Source: Igneacidithiobacillus copahuensis
Lineage (GTDB): Bacteria > Pseudomonadota > Gammaproteobacteria > Acidithiobacillales > Acidithiobacillaceae
Length of the DNA: 64,000 bases
NCBI RefSeq assembly: GCF_018854015.1
Contig: NZ_JAAXYO010000066.1
Span: 1-64,000, forward strand
Reading direction: 5' to 3'
Shown: positions 25,271 to 33,546 of the stretch, piece by piece
Layout: the number at the start of each line of letters is the position of its first letter
How positions within the stretch are numbered: the stretch's first letter is position 1
The notes under the pieces: model-generated
Databases searched by the model: none
Told to the model about the DNA's origin: nothing
Seen by the model: only the letters and a program-made list of their open reading frames with translations
Translations under genes and position numbers: made by a program

Positions 25271-25786
25271 ATGCCCGAGGGTAGCACGAAGCCCGCACGG
25301 ACGAAACGTCGCGCCCGTGATCAGATCGGCCCGGCGCTCGCAGCCGTGTTTCGTCACGGACAGGAGCTGCACGCCCGGCAGCAGGACTGGAATGCGCTGC
25401 TGAGCCTGGAAGCCCAAGAACGCACCTGGCTCGTGGACTGGCGCGACGGCACCTTGCAGGTCTTGGTGGAGAGCAGCGTCTGGCTGGCCTGGTTACGACG
25501 CCACCAGAAACGCATCTGTCAGCGTTGGAATGCGCGTTTTCCAGAGTATCCGGCGGAACGGATCGTGGCCACGGTGCGCCCACGGCAATCGCAAGCGTCT
25601 GCGTCGCGGCCGCCTGCCGCCACCCGCATCTCCGGACCCGCGCCGGACGCCCTGCGCGAGTTGGCAGAAAACAGCGACGGCGCCCTCGGCGCCGCCCTCC
25701 AACGACTGGTCCGGACCCTGGATCAGGCAGGGACCGCCGCCAGGGAATCCACAAAGGAAAACGGCGCCTTCTCCGGCGAGGAATAA
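25271..25786 (+). CDS. DUF721 / DciA-like protein
   Basis: A basic DUF721-family protein, 171 residues from the ATG at 25271. The family includes DciA, the replicative-helicase operator of bacteria without DnaC. Conserved features are the IGPALAAVFRH opening and the LQVLVESSVWLAWLRRHQKR block; the last 60 residues are low-complexity. Location between lpxC and secA is the common proteobacterial context. An alternative ATG at 25241 would share bases with the divergent secA ATG. Neither has a clear RBS. Its 3' end overlaps lpxC on the other strand by 64 bases. Confidence 0.75.
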   Translation: MPEGSTKPARTKRRARDQIGPALAAVFRHGQELHARQQDWNALLSLEAQERTWLVDWRDGTLQVLVESSVWLAWLRRHQKRICQRWNARFPEYPAERIVATVRPRQSQASASRPPAATRISGPAPDALRELAENSDGALGAALQRLVRTLDQAGTAARESTKENGAFSGEE

Positions 25787-26640
25787 TCCACATATTCCCA
25801 GGCATCCTCGCGCTGCAGGAGCAGGCGCAGAAGCTGATTGTTGAGGGCATGCCCGGCCTTGTGACCAGAGAAATGTCCCAGCAACGGATGCCCTAGCAGG
25901 TAGAGATCGCCAATGGAGTCGAGGACCTTGTGGCGGACGAACTCATTGGCGTAGCGCAGGCCATCCTCATTGAGCACGCGGTAGTCATCGACGACGATGG
26001 CGTTATCGAGATTGCCCCCCAAGGCCAGACCCATGCGCCGCAGCGTTTCGACCTCGCGCATGAAGCCGAAGGTGCGCGCCCGCGAAACTTCCTTCAGATA
26101 GGAGGTGTGGGCAAAATCGACGCTGACTTCCTGGCCGCCATTGCGTACCACGGGATGATCGAAGTCGATGGTAAAGCTGACCTTGAAGCCATCGAAGGGC
26201 TCGAGACGTACCCAACGGTCGCCATCACGCACTTCCAGGGTCTCGGTGATGCGGATGAAACGTTTCGGAGCATTCTGCTCCTCCACCCCGGCGCACTGGA
26301 TGAGGAATACGAAGGGCGCGGCACTACCGTCCATGATCGGGACTTCCGCACCGTCCAGATCCACATACACATTGTCGATGCCGAGGCCGGCCAGGGCAGA
26401 CATCAGATGTTCGATGGTGCCGACGCGAATTTCCCCATCGCCGATATTGGTAGACAGTCGCGTGTCGACCACATGCAAAGGATCGGCCTTGATGTAGGCC
26501 TTGCCGGGGAGGTCACTGCGATGGAAGACGATTCCCGTGTTCACTGGCGCTGGGCGCAAACCAAGATACACCTTCTTGCCACTATGCAGGCCAATCCCGG
26601 TGCCCCAAATCATGTTTTTCAGAGTGCGCTGTTGAATCAT
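25723..26640 (-). CDS. lpxC: UDP-3-O-acyl-N-acetylglucosamine deacetylase LpxC
   Basis: The zinc deacetylase that commits UDP-GlcNAc to lipid A synthesis. It is 305 residues. Zinc ligands are visible as His78 (GTIEHLMSAL) and in HKVLDSIGDLYLLG; GHFSGHKAGHALNN carries the catalytic His. In many proteobacteria lpxC ends the dcw cluster; here it lies about 3.5 kb before mraZ and on the opposite strand, with its own promoter. Confidence 0.95.
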   Translation of the reverse strand: MIQQRTLKNMIWGTGIGLHSGKKVYLGLRPAPVNTGIVFHRSDLPGKAYIKADPLHVVDTRLSTNIGDGEIRVGTIEHLMSALAGLGIDNVYVDLDGAEVPIMDGSAAPFVFLIQCAGVEEQNAPKRFIRITETLEVRDGDRWVRLEPFDGFKVSFTIDFDHPVVRNGGQEVSVDFAHTSYLKEVSRARTFGFMREVETLRRMGLALGGNLDNAIVVDDYRVLNEDGLRYANEFVRHKVLDSIGDLYLLGHPLLGHFSGHKAGHALNNQLLRLLLQREDAWEYVDYSSPEKAPFSFVDSLAAVPA

Positions 26641-26690
26641 CTACCTTTTTGCGATCGCCGGGATCGCCCTCCCACGTTTCACTAGAGCCA

Positions 26691-26719
26691 ACGATACAAC
26701 GACTGTTGCGAAGTTACAA
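26691..26719 (-). promoter_or_regulatory. Candidate lpxC promoter
   Basis: On the minus strand, TTGTAA (26714-26719), a 17-base spacer and TATCGT (26691-26696) form a reasonable sigma-70 promoter, about 50 bases before the lpxC ATG. Confidence 0.45.
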
Positions 26720-26878
26720 CTTAATTCTGTCGCGCCAGTGTAATGCCACCCTTCAGGGCTGCGCAATCAAATTTGACATCCGTTCACGATTCCCCACCCA
26801 ATCCCCCACACGTTCTGATACACTAAATGCTCCGATATTACGGCGAAACACCCCACTAGACATTTTGAGGACCCTTGC

Positions 26879-27499
26879 ATGGCAACACCGAGCAACAAGA
26901 AGACCCTGATGACGCTGTATTCCGCGCAGGACTGCGTCTTTGCCCATCGCGTTCGCTTCGTACTGGAAGAAAAGGCCATGGAGTATCAGGTAGTCGATAT
27001 CGACTTCGCTGACAAGCCGGAAGACCTCTTCGCGCTGAATCCCTATGGCGAAGTGCCCACCCTGGTCGACCGTGACCTGGCCGTCATCGAGTCCTTCTTG
27101 ATCATCGAATATCTCGACGAGCGCTTTCCGCATCCCCCCTTGATCCCTGCCGATCCCATCTCGCGCGCACGCGTCCGGGTGGGACTGATGCAGTTTGATC
27201 GCGACTGGTTCAACCCCCTGTTCCGGCCGGGTTACAGCGAGCAGGACAAAGTCGCCGCCAAGGATTCTTTGCGTCGCTCCCTGGCCCAACTCAGCACCCT
27301 ATTCAGCCAGCAACGCTACCTTTTCGGTGATGAGCTGTCTATCGCCGACTGCGCCCTGGCACCACTGCTGTGGCGCTTGCCAAGCCTGGGCATCGAGATT
27401 CCCAAGGCGGCCAGGGCCACCCAAGATTATGCGGAACAGATTTTTGCGCTGGAGAGTTTCCAGCGTAGCCTGACCCCGGCAGAAAAAGCGCTGCGCTGA
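26879..27499 (+). CDS. sspA: Stringent starvation protein A (GST-fold)
   Basis: A 206-residue glutathione-S-transferase-fold protein of the SspA group, an RNA-polymerase-associated regulator. The N-terminal thioredoxin-like half reads MTLYSAQDCVFAHRVRFVLE and NPYGEVPTLVDRDLAVIES, matching SspA better than catalytic GSTs. The C-terminal half is all helical. It lies alone rather than after petABC, its usual neighbour in proteobacteria. The ATG is preceded by a weak gagg. Its stop shares one base with the next start (TGATG). Confidence 0.85.
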   Translation: MATPSNKKTLMTLYSAQDCVFAHRVRFVLEEKAMEYQVVDIDFADKPEDLFALNPYGEVPTLVDRDLAVIESFLIIEYLDERFPHPPLIPADPISRARVRVGLMQFDRDWFNPLFRPGYSEQDKVAAKDSLRRSLAQLSTLFSQQRYLFGDELSIADCALAPLLWRLPSLGIEIPKAARATQDYAEQIFALESFQRSLTPAEKALR

Positions 27500-29205
27500 T
27501 GGCGCTTTCGGTAACCGGTCTCGATCACCTCGCGGCCGGACTCTTCGCCCGTTGCCAGCGCGATCCCGACGGAAATATCGCCTGGCAGCGGGTGGGTGAA
27601 CAGTTCCTTCCCCTGCGCGCCGCCGACTTTGCAGAAAGCGTGCGGCGCCGCGCACGGGGACTGATCCGGCTTGGAGTACGCCGGGGTGACCGGGTCCTGC
27701 TCATGGCCGCCAATTCCGTCGATTGGGCCATTCTCGATTTTGCCATTCTCAGCATTGGTGCGGTTACCGTGCCCCTCTACGCAAGCCTCGGGGCACGCGA
27801 GATTCACTATGTTCTGGGGGACTGCAGCCCCAGTGTGATCCTGTTGCAGAATCAGGAGATCTACAGCCGTCTGGAACCCGCGGCCTGGGGTGTCGCGCCC
27901 GGCCATGTCTTTCTGCAGGAGGCCGCGGCGGGGCTGGCCGATTGGCAAGACCTGGACACCCTCGGGGGCGATGAGGAGGCACCCGCGTTCCCCGCAGACC
28001 CCCTGCGACGGCAAGACCTCGCCAGCATCGTCTATACCTCGGGAACCACGGGCTGGCCCAAGGGCGTCATGCTGAGTCACGGTAACTTTCTCAGCAACAT
28101 CGAGGGCTTTTTGCACCTGGTACCATTACGCGCCGGGCAACGACTGCTTTCGGTGCTCCCGCTCAGCCATGTCTTTGAACGTGCCACCGGCCATTTTGGC
28201 GGCTATCTGCTGGGTCTGGAGACCGCCTATGCCGAACGGCCCGATACTGTGCTGCGCGATCTGGCCACTACCCATCCCGATCTGTTGATTGCTGTTCCAC
28301 GCATTTTTCAAGTGCTCTACGAACGCACTTTGCGGACTCTCAACGATCGCCATGACTGGCTGGGGAAATTTCTACGCCAGGGCATGGGGCTGGAAGGAAA
28401 AACGGCGGCGCACTGGCAACAGGCGACAAGCAGTTATCTGCTGCGCAAACAGCTGCGCAAGAAGCTCGGCGGGCGCCTGCAGTACTTCGTCTCCGGCGGC
28501 GCCGCTCTGGACCCTACCATCGCCCAGTTTTTTCTGCGACTCGACCTGCCCATTCTCGAGGGTTATGGCATGACCGAGGCGAGCCCGGTCATCGCTGCCA
28601 ACCCCCTCAATGCCATCCACCCGGGAAGCGTGGGCAAGCCCCTGCCCAATCTCGAGCTGCGCATTGCCGACGATGGGCAAATCCTGGTGCGCGGTCCGTC
28701 CATTATGCAGGGGTACTGGAACAACGATGCCGCCACCCGCGAGACGGTGGTGGAGGGCTGGTTGCATACTGGTGACGTGGGCGAGCTGGATGTCGATGGA
28801 TATTTACACATCACCGAACGCAAAAAAGAAATCATCGTCAACAGTGCCGGGGAAAACATTGCGCCGCAGAAGATCGAGCTGCGGCTGTGCAGCCAGCCGC
28901 TCATCGCTCAGGCGGTCGTCTTTGGCGACCACCTTCCGTATCTGATTGCGCTGCTCTACCCGAATCCCGAGATCGTACGCGACACTTTGGGGGAGAGTGT
29001 CGATGCGCGGCAGCTCGAACACGCGCTCCGGCAAGCCGTTCATCAGGCCCTGCAAGGCCTGCCGAGTTTTGAGCAGGTGCGGCGCTTCGCCATCCTGCGC
29101 GAGCCCTTGAGCGAAAGTGGCGGCACCCTGACCCCCACGCTGAAGGTGAAGCGGCGCCGCGTCGCGGAACAGTATGCCGCCGAACTCGCCGCCCTACAGC
29201 GCTGA
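27499..29205 (+). CDS. AMP-dependent acyl-CoA synthetase (long-chain fatty acid ligase-like)
   Basis: A 568-residue ANL-superfamily adenylate-forming enzyme that activates a carboxylate with ATP, then forms a CoA thioester. Motifs in order: the P-loop IVYTSGTTGWPKGVMLSH (A3), EGYGMTEASPV (A5), GWLHTGDVGELDVDGYLHIT (A7) and ERKKEIIVNSAGENIAPQKI (A8). The C-terminal lysine lies in TPTLKVKRR. The pattern matches FadD15-type long-chain acyl-CoA synthetases. In an autotroph it may recycle membrane fatty acids; the substrate is unproven. It is coupled to sspA. Confidence 0.87.
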   Translation: MALSVTGLDHLAAGLFARCQRDPDGNIAWQRVGEQFLPLRAADFAESVRRRARGLIRLGVRRGDRVLLMAANSVDWAILDFAILSIGAVTVPLYASLGAREIHYVLGDCSPSVILLQNQEIYSRLEPAAWGVAPGHVFLQEAAAGLADWQDLDTLGGDEEAPAFPADPLRRQDLASIVYTSGTTGWPKGVMLSHGNFLSNIEGFLHLVPLRAGQRLLSVLPLSHVFERATGHFGGYLLGLETAYAERPDTVLRDLATTHPDLLIAVPRIFQVLYERTLRTLNDRHDWLGKFLRQGMGLEGKTAAHWQQATSSYLLRKQLRKKLGGRLQYFVSGGAALDPTIAQFFLRLDLPILEGYGMTEASPVIAANPLNAIHPGSVGKPLPNLELRIADDGQILVRGPSIMQGYWNNDAATRETVVEGWLHTGDVGELDVDGYLHITERKKEIIVNSAGENIAPQKIELRLCSQPLIAQAVVFGDHLPYLIALLYPNPEIVRDTLGESVDARQLEHALRQAVHQALQGLPSFEQVRRFAILREPLSESGGTLTPTLKVKRRRVAEQYAAELAALQR

Positions 29206-29219
29206 TTCCGTGCTTTGGG

Positions 29220-29486
29220 CTAGTCGCCCATGCGCCCATGTTTATTTATGGAGGCACTGTGGCCCCAGCCTTCCAGGTTCTGCACCTGTACCCCCACCCA
29301 CCAATACTCCGCCACGCTGTCCTTGCCATGCCCACCCACGAGTGCCTGACCCGGTGCCAAATGGACATGCTCCAGCAATTGCCGCGCCGCGTCCCTCGTG
29401 CGAAACACCGACCACGCCACCACCCGTTCCATGGGGGTCACGGACGGTAGCTCACGCACTTCATCCAGAAATGTATCATCGATCAT
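29220..29486 (-). CDS. Uncharacterised 88-residue protein
   Basis: A small soluble protein with a strong RBS (gaggagag) before its ATG. It reads as a compact alpha/beta domain: an amphipathic stretch VVAWSVFRTRDAARQLLEHV, then GQALVGGHGKDSVAEYWWVG and VQVQNLEGWGHSAS. The repeated aromatic residues and periodic hydrophobics suggest a real fold rather than chance. No family is recognised. It is convergent with the acyl-CoA synthetase gene (14-base gap) and divergent from rnpB. Confidence 0.6.
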   Translation of the reverse strand: MIDDTFLDEVRELPSVTPMERVVAWSVFRTRDAARQLLEHVHLAPGQALVGGHGKDSVAEYWWVGVQVQNLEGWGHSASINKHGRMGD

Positions 29487-29550
29487 GACAGTCTCTCCTC
29501 AGATCACGTTGTATTGAGAGTATAGTTCCGGTCTGGCGGAGTGTGCCGAG

Positions 29551-29578
29551 TTGTACGGCGCCGCAAAGTGCGTATAGT
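29551..29578 (+). promoter_or_regulatory. rnpB promoter
   Basis: TTGTAC (29551-29556), a 16-base spacer and TATAGT (29573-29578). The predicted start seven bases on falls at 29585, exactly the first base of the P1 helix of the RNA. Confidence 0.75.
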
Positions 29579-29584
29579 GCGCTG

Positions 29585-29928
29585 TGGAGTGAGTCAGACG
29601 ACCGCCGCGGAGCGATCCGGGGAGGAAAGTCCGGGCTCCACAGGGCAGGACGCCGGCTAACGGCCGGGAGGCGTGAGCCTACGGAAAGTGCCACAGAAAA
29701 TACACCGCCAAAGCGTGTAAACGCCGGTAAGGGTGAAAAGGTGCGGTAAGAGCGCACCGCGCTCCCGGTAACGGGAGTGGCAGGGTAAACCCCGTCCGGA
29801 GCAAGACCAAATAGGCGCACCAAGCTGTGGCCCGCAGCGTGCGCGGGTAGGTTGCTGGAGCCGGCTCGTAAGGGCCGGCCTAGAGGAATGGTCGTCCACG
29901 ACAGAACCCGGCTTACCGACTCACTCCA
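29585..29928 (+). ncRNA. rnpB: RNase P RNA (class A)
   Basis: The catalytic RNA that trims tRNA 5' leaders. The ends tggagtgagtc (29585-29595) and gactcactcca (29918-29928) pair perfectly as helix P1. Conserved core elements are visible: gaggaaagtccgggctcc near 29621, acagaaa near 29693, ggtaagggtgaaaaggtgcg, gcaagaccaaatagg near 29802, and the 3' block ggaatggtcgtccacgacag, with agaacccggctta after it. The length of about 344 nucleotides is normal for a bacterial type A RNA. It stands just ahead of the dcw cluster. Confidence 0.95.
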
Positions 29929-29949
29929 CTTTTCCCCACCCGCTAGCCA

Positions 29950-29976
29950 TTCTCGCCTTTCAGGCGAAATCTTTCT
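29950..29976 (+). terminator. Weak hairpin after rnpB
   Basis: tcgcc-ttt-c-aggcga followed by aatctttctt forms a small hairpin with a broken T-run, 22 bases after the RNA. It may terminate rnpB; the cttttcccc directly after P1 is an alternative end. Confidence 0.35.
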
Positions 29977-30067
29977 TAAATTCATACGGTTGTCGACTTT
30001 TCCTCAGAAATCGCGCGAAAATCACTTCAGGAATCGCTAAGATACAGAAATTATAAGCGTTTTTGCC

Positions 30068-30096
30068 TTGACACAAACAAGACCCGTCCTTACCCT
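30068..30096 (+). promoter_or_regulatory. dcw cluster promoter upstream of mraZ
   Basis: A perfect TTGACA (30068-30073), a 17-base spacer and TACCCT (30091-30096). Transcription would start near 30103, immediately before the MraZ boxes. Confidence 0.65.
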
Positions 30097-30104
30097 TAGC
30101 AACG

Positions 30105-30128
30105 TGGGAAGAAGTGGGGCAAAGTGGT
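30105..30128 (+). promoter_or_regulatory. MraZ operator, three TGGG-type repeats
   Basis: tggg (30105), tggg (30115) and tggt (30125) recur at exactly 10-base spacing, the direct-repeat pattern bound by MraZ. They sit between the promoter and the mraZ ATG, so autorepression of the dcw cluster is likely. Confidence 0.8.
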
Positions 30129-30151
30129 AAACAACGGAGAGCCACCCGGTC

Positions 30152-30604
30152 ATGTTTCGCGGCACGCATTGTCATACTCTCGACAGCAAGGGACGTCTCA
30201 GCGTGCCGGCGCGGTTTCGCGACCAGCTCAACGCCCTCTGTGACGGGCAAATCGTGCTCACCATCAACCCCACCAACGAAGCGGCCGAACGCTGCCTCTG
30301 GGCCTATCCTCTGCCGCGCTGGGAGGAAGTCGAACGACAGGTAGCCGCCCTCCCCAGCACCCAGGCCAGCGTCCGCCGCTTCCAGCGCCTCTTCATCGGC
30401 CACTCAGAAGAACTCCGTCTCGACAACCAATCCCGCATCCTCCTATCCGCCAACCTGCGGCAATACGCACAGATCGAGCGCGATGTGGTGCTGGTAGGGC
30501 AAGTCAGCAAGTTCGAGATCTGGGATGCAGAGTTGTGGCAGCAACAGCAGACTCTATCGCCTGATGAGGACCTGCTCGCGAGCCTTGGAGATTTGCAGCT
30601 ATGA
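30152..30604 (+). CDS. mraZ: Transcriptional regulator MraZ
   Basis: A 150-residue AbrB-fold regulator of the dcw cluster that binds direct TGGG repeats. It opens MFRGTHCHTLDSKGRLSVPA and has two copies of the AbrB-like half (DSKGRLSVPARFRDQL; DNQSRILLSANLRQYA). An RBS ggagag is present. It is the first gene of the cluster, and its operator is directly upstream. The stop overlaps the rsmH start (ATGA). Confidence 0.94.
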   Translation: MFRGTHCHTLDSKGRLSVPARFRDQLNALCDGQIVLTINPTNEAAERCLWAYPLPRWEEVERQVAALPSTQASVRRFQRLFIGHSEELRLDNQSRILLSANLRQYAQIERDVVLVGQVSKFEIWDAELWQQQQTLSPDEDLLASLGDLQL

Positions 30605-31554
30605 GCGGCGCTCACCAGCCAGTTCTGCCCAACGAGGTGCTTGCGGCACTGCAGCCGGTTTGGCAGGCTCCAGGACCGCGGCGCCTGGTGGATGTTACCG
30701 GAGGAAGAGGTGGTCATAGCGCCCTGCTCCTCGCGCAGCTGGCCGTCGATGATCGGCTGTGTATCTTCGATCGCGATCCCGCGGCCATTCAGGCGCTGGG
30801 CGAACGCTTTGCCGACGATCCGCGGGTGGACTTGGTCCAGGCCCCCTTCGACGCCCTGGCGCAACTGCTGGAGGCCCGCGGCTGGCTTGGGCGGGTGGAT
30901 GCCATCCTCGCCGATCTGGGGGTTTCGTCGCCGCAACTGGACGAGGCCGAACGTGGCTTCAGCTTTTTGCGCGATGGCCCGCTCGATATGCGCATGGACC
31001 CCAGTCAGGGGCTGTCTGCTGCCGCGTGGCTGGCGCAGGTGGAGTTTCGGGAGCTGCGGCGCGTGCTGCAGGAGTATGGCGAGGAAAAAGCGGCAACGCG
31101 GATTGCCAAAGCCATCATCGCCCGGCGTCAAGACGCGCCTCTTTTGCGTACCCGCGAGCTTGCGGAGCTGATCGCTGATCTGCTCCCTGCAGGGAAAGGA
31201 ATCCATCCCGCTACCCGGAGCTTCCAGGCCATTCGCATCCAGGTGAATGACGAACTGGGCCAACTGCAGCGCTTCCTGCCCCAGGCCTTGACTGCCCTGC
31301 GCCCCGGTGGAAGGCTCGCCATCATCAGCTTTCACTCCCTCGAAGACCGCTTGGTCAAGCGCTTTTTCCGCGCGCATGAAGCGCGCCCTGATCCCCGCCT
31401 GCCTTTGCGCGCCGCGGAACTGCCCGCCCAGCCCTGGGTCGAGATCAGCCCCGCTATTCGTGCACAGGAGTCAGAAATCGCCAAAAATCCCCGCGCCCGT
31501 TCCGCCGTGTTGCGTACCGCTACCAAGAATCCGGAGTATTGTCATGCGTCGTAG
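30601..31554 (+). CDS. rsmH: 16S rRNA (cytosine1402-N4)-methyltransferase RsmH
   Basis: A SAM-dependent methyltransferase of 317 residues that acts on C1402 in the ribosomal P site. It opens HQPVLPNEVLAAL; motif I reads DVTGGRGGHSALLL (usually DxTxGxGGHS). The ILADLGVSSPQLDEAERGFS and LAIISFHSLEDRLVKRFFR blocks are diagnostic. It is the second gene of the cluster in the standard order. Its end overlaps ftsL by 11 bases. Confidence 0.95.
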   Translation: MSGAHQPVLPNEVLAALQPVWQAPGPRRLVDVTGGRGGHSALLLAQLAVDDRLCIFDRDPAAIQALGERFADDPRVDLVQAPFDALAQLLEARGWLGRVDAILADLGVSSPQLDEAERGFSFLRDGPLDMRMDPSQGLSAAAWLAQVEFRELRRVLQEYGEEKAATRIAKAIIARRQDAPLLRTRELAELIADLLPAGKGIHPATRSFQAIRIQVNDELGQLQRFLPQALTALRPGGRLAIISFHSLEDRLVKRFFRAHEARPDPRLPLRAAELPAQPWVEISPAIRAQESEIAKNPRARSAVLRTATKNPEYCHAS

Positions 31555-31807
31555 CACCATCCTTCTCGTCGCGCTGATCACTCTCACCCTCTTCGGCATC
31601 GTGGCTGCACGCGAAAACAGTCGGGCGCAATTCATTCATCTGCAGGCCCTGCAAAATCACATTTTTACCCTCAACAATCGTTGGGGGCAGCTACAACTGG
31701 AGCAAGCAACGCTGGCTTCCGATACCCGTGTTGGTGACATTGCGCATCAGAAACTAGGGCTGGAGGCACCGAAAAACAGCCAAATCGTCATGGTGAAAGC
31801 CCAGTGA
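31544..31807 (+). CDS. ftsL: Cell division protein FtsL
   Basis: An 87-residue bitopic divisome protein. A short cytosolic start (MRRS) precedes one membrane helix (about 5-21), and then a periplasmic leucine-zipper-like coiled coil (FIHLQALQNHIFTLNNRWGQ). It works with FtsB and FtsQ to activate FtsWI. Identification rests on size, topology and its place between rsmH and ftsI. Its start lies inside rsmH. Confidence 0.9.
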   Translation: MRRSTILLVALITLTLFGIVAARENSRAQFIHLQALQNHIFTLNNRWGQLQLEQATLASDTRVGDIAHQKLGLEAPKNSQIVMVKAQ

Positions 31808-33546
31808 ATGCCCTGGCGCAATCCTCCCTGCCCAGCTGGCGACCGCGCCTGATCTTCGGGGTATTGGGCGCTGGATTTTGTGCCATTCTCTACCAGTCCT
31901 GGCAGACGCAGGTGGAGCAGAGCGGCTTCCTGCGTGCCCAGGGTCAGCAACGTTACCAGCGGCAGCTGCCCATGCCGGCGCCGGCGCGCGGGGAGATCTT
32001 CGACCGCTATGGTCAGCCCTTGGCCCTATCGGTGCCCAGCAGCACCCTCTGGGTAGACCCCAAGGTTTTTGCGCAACAGCAGGCGCGCTGGCCAGAGCTG
32101 GCCAAGGTCCTGGGAATATCGACCGCAGAGATTGGCAAACGCCTGCAACACAGTGGTAGTGCCTTTGCCTACCTGCTTCGGCAGGTCGACCCGCAACTGG
32201 CTGCACGAGCACTGGCCCTGGGCATCCCCGGGCTGCATGAATTGCAGGAGTACCGACGCTTCTATCCCAGCGGGCAGATCACCGGTCCATTGCTGGGTTT
32301 TACCAATATCGAAGGGGCTGGTAGTGAAGGTCTGGAACTGGCCTATGATCACGTCCTGCGCAGCCAGGCCGGCCAGCGCGAAGTTCTGCGCGATAATCAT
32401 GGGCACCTGCTGTCCAGCGCCCCGGAAAATGTCAGCCACCCAGGCCAGCCCCTGACCCTGACGATCGATCGCCGCCTGCAGTATGCCGCCTACACGGCTC
32501 TGGCGGCTGCCGTACAACGTTTCGCCGCGCACTCAGGCTCTGCGGTCCTTCTCGACGCCCACAGTGGTGCCATCCTGGCAATGGTCAACTACCCCGCGAG
32601 CAATCCCAACGATCGGGAACACTATGATCCCGCCGGTGCCACGGATCGCGCCATCACCCACACCTTCGAACCCGGCTCGGTAATGAAGCCCTTTGCCGTG
32701 GCAGCGGCCCTGGATAGCGGCAGCATCCAGGCCAGCAGCCGCTTCGATGTCGACACCAACTGCTTTCGCGTCGCTAGCTATTGCATTCAGGATGACGCCC
32801 GGCATGGCACCCTCGACATCGCGCAAATTCTGAAATATTCCAGCAACATCGGCGCGGCCAAGATTGCGCTGCGCACCCCTGCAGCAGATCTCTATGGTTT
32901 GCTCAGCCGCGCTGGCTTCGGCCAATCCGTGGGCCTGGCCCTGCCCGGCGAGAGCGCCGGCCGCTTGCCCGCCTATCAACAATGGGGGCCAGCGGCGCAT
33001 GCGGCGATCGCGTACGGCTACGGCATCTCGGTGAATACCCTGCAGCTGGCCGCCGCCTATGCGGCAATCGCCAATGGTGGTGTCTACGTCCAACCACACC
33101 TGCTCAAGGGGCAACAAGGCGAGGAACGCCGAGTGATGGCGGCCAGTACCGCCGCCGAGCTGCGCAGTTGGCTGGCCGGGGTCGTCGCGCCCGGGGGTAC
33201 CGGCTTTCTCGCTGCCATCCCCGGCTACACGGTAGCTGGCAAGACCGGCACGGCGGCCATGGCCAACGGCAAAGGTGGGTTTCATCGCCATCAGGTGAAT
33301 ACTAGCTTCGTCGGCTTTGCGCCGGCACAGAATCCGCGTTTTGTGATGGCGGTGACAGTGCGCGACCCTACCCAAGGCTGGCGCTATGGCGGTGTCGTCG
33401 CGGCACCGATCTTTCGCAGCACCATGAGCGTGGCCTTGCGCAACGCCGGTGTTCCGCCGCAGGCAGGAAGCGCCCAGGCTATCCGCCCACGGAGCATTGC
33501 CGAACAGCAGCGCTGGGCAGAAGGAGCGGGTGATGTCCAGCACTGA
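31804..33546 (+). CDS. ftsI: Peptidoglycan transpeptidase FtsI (PBP3)
   Basis: The septal class B penicillin-binding protein, 580 residues. One N-terminal membrane anchor (about 14-32) is followed by the pedestal domain (PARGEIFDRYGQPLA) and the transpeptidase domain. The catalytic motifs are SVMK (Ser292, Lys295), SSN in KYSSNIG and KTGT in AGKTGTA. The start is a GTG overlapping the ftsL stop. It forms the septal synthase with FtsW, encoded later in the cluster. Confidence 0.95.
   Translation: MNALAQSSLPSWRPRLIFGVLGAGFCAILYQSWQTQVEQSGFLRAQGQQRYQRQLPMPAPARGEIFDRYGQPLALSVPSSTLWVDPKVFAQQQARWPELAKVLGISTAEIGKRLQHSGSAFAYLLRQVDPQLAARALALGIPGLHELQEYRRFYPSGQITGPLLGFTNIEGAGSEGLELAYDHVLRSQAGQREVLRDNHGHLLSSAPENVSHPGQPLTLTIDRRLQYAAYTALAAAVQRFAAHSGSAVLLDAHSGAILAMVNYPASNPNDREHYDPAGATDRAITHTFEPGSVMKPFAVAAALDSGSIQASSRFDVDTNCFRVASYCIQDDARHGTLDIAQILKYSSNIGAAKIALRTPAADLYGLLSRAGFGQSVGLALPGESAGRLPAYQQWGPAAHAAIAYGYGISVNTLQLAAAYAAIANGGVYVQPHLLKGQQGEERRVMAASTAAELRSWLAGVVAPGGTGFLAAIPGYTVAGKTGTAAMANGKGGFHRHQVNTSFVGFAPAQNPRFVMAVTVRDPTQGWRYGGVVAAPIFRSTMSVALRNAGVPPQAGSAQAIRPRSIAEQQRWAEGAGDVQH

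Noticed and set aside
26773..26778. TTGACA before sspA as a promoter
   Set aside because: At 16 to 19 bases downstream there is only cacccaatc-like sequence, at best 3 of 6 matches to a -10 box.
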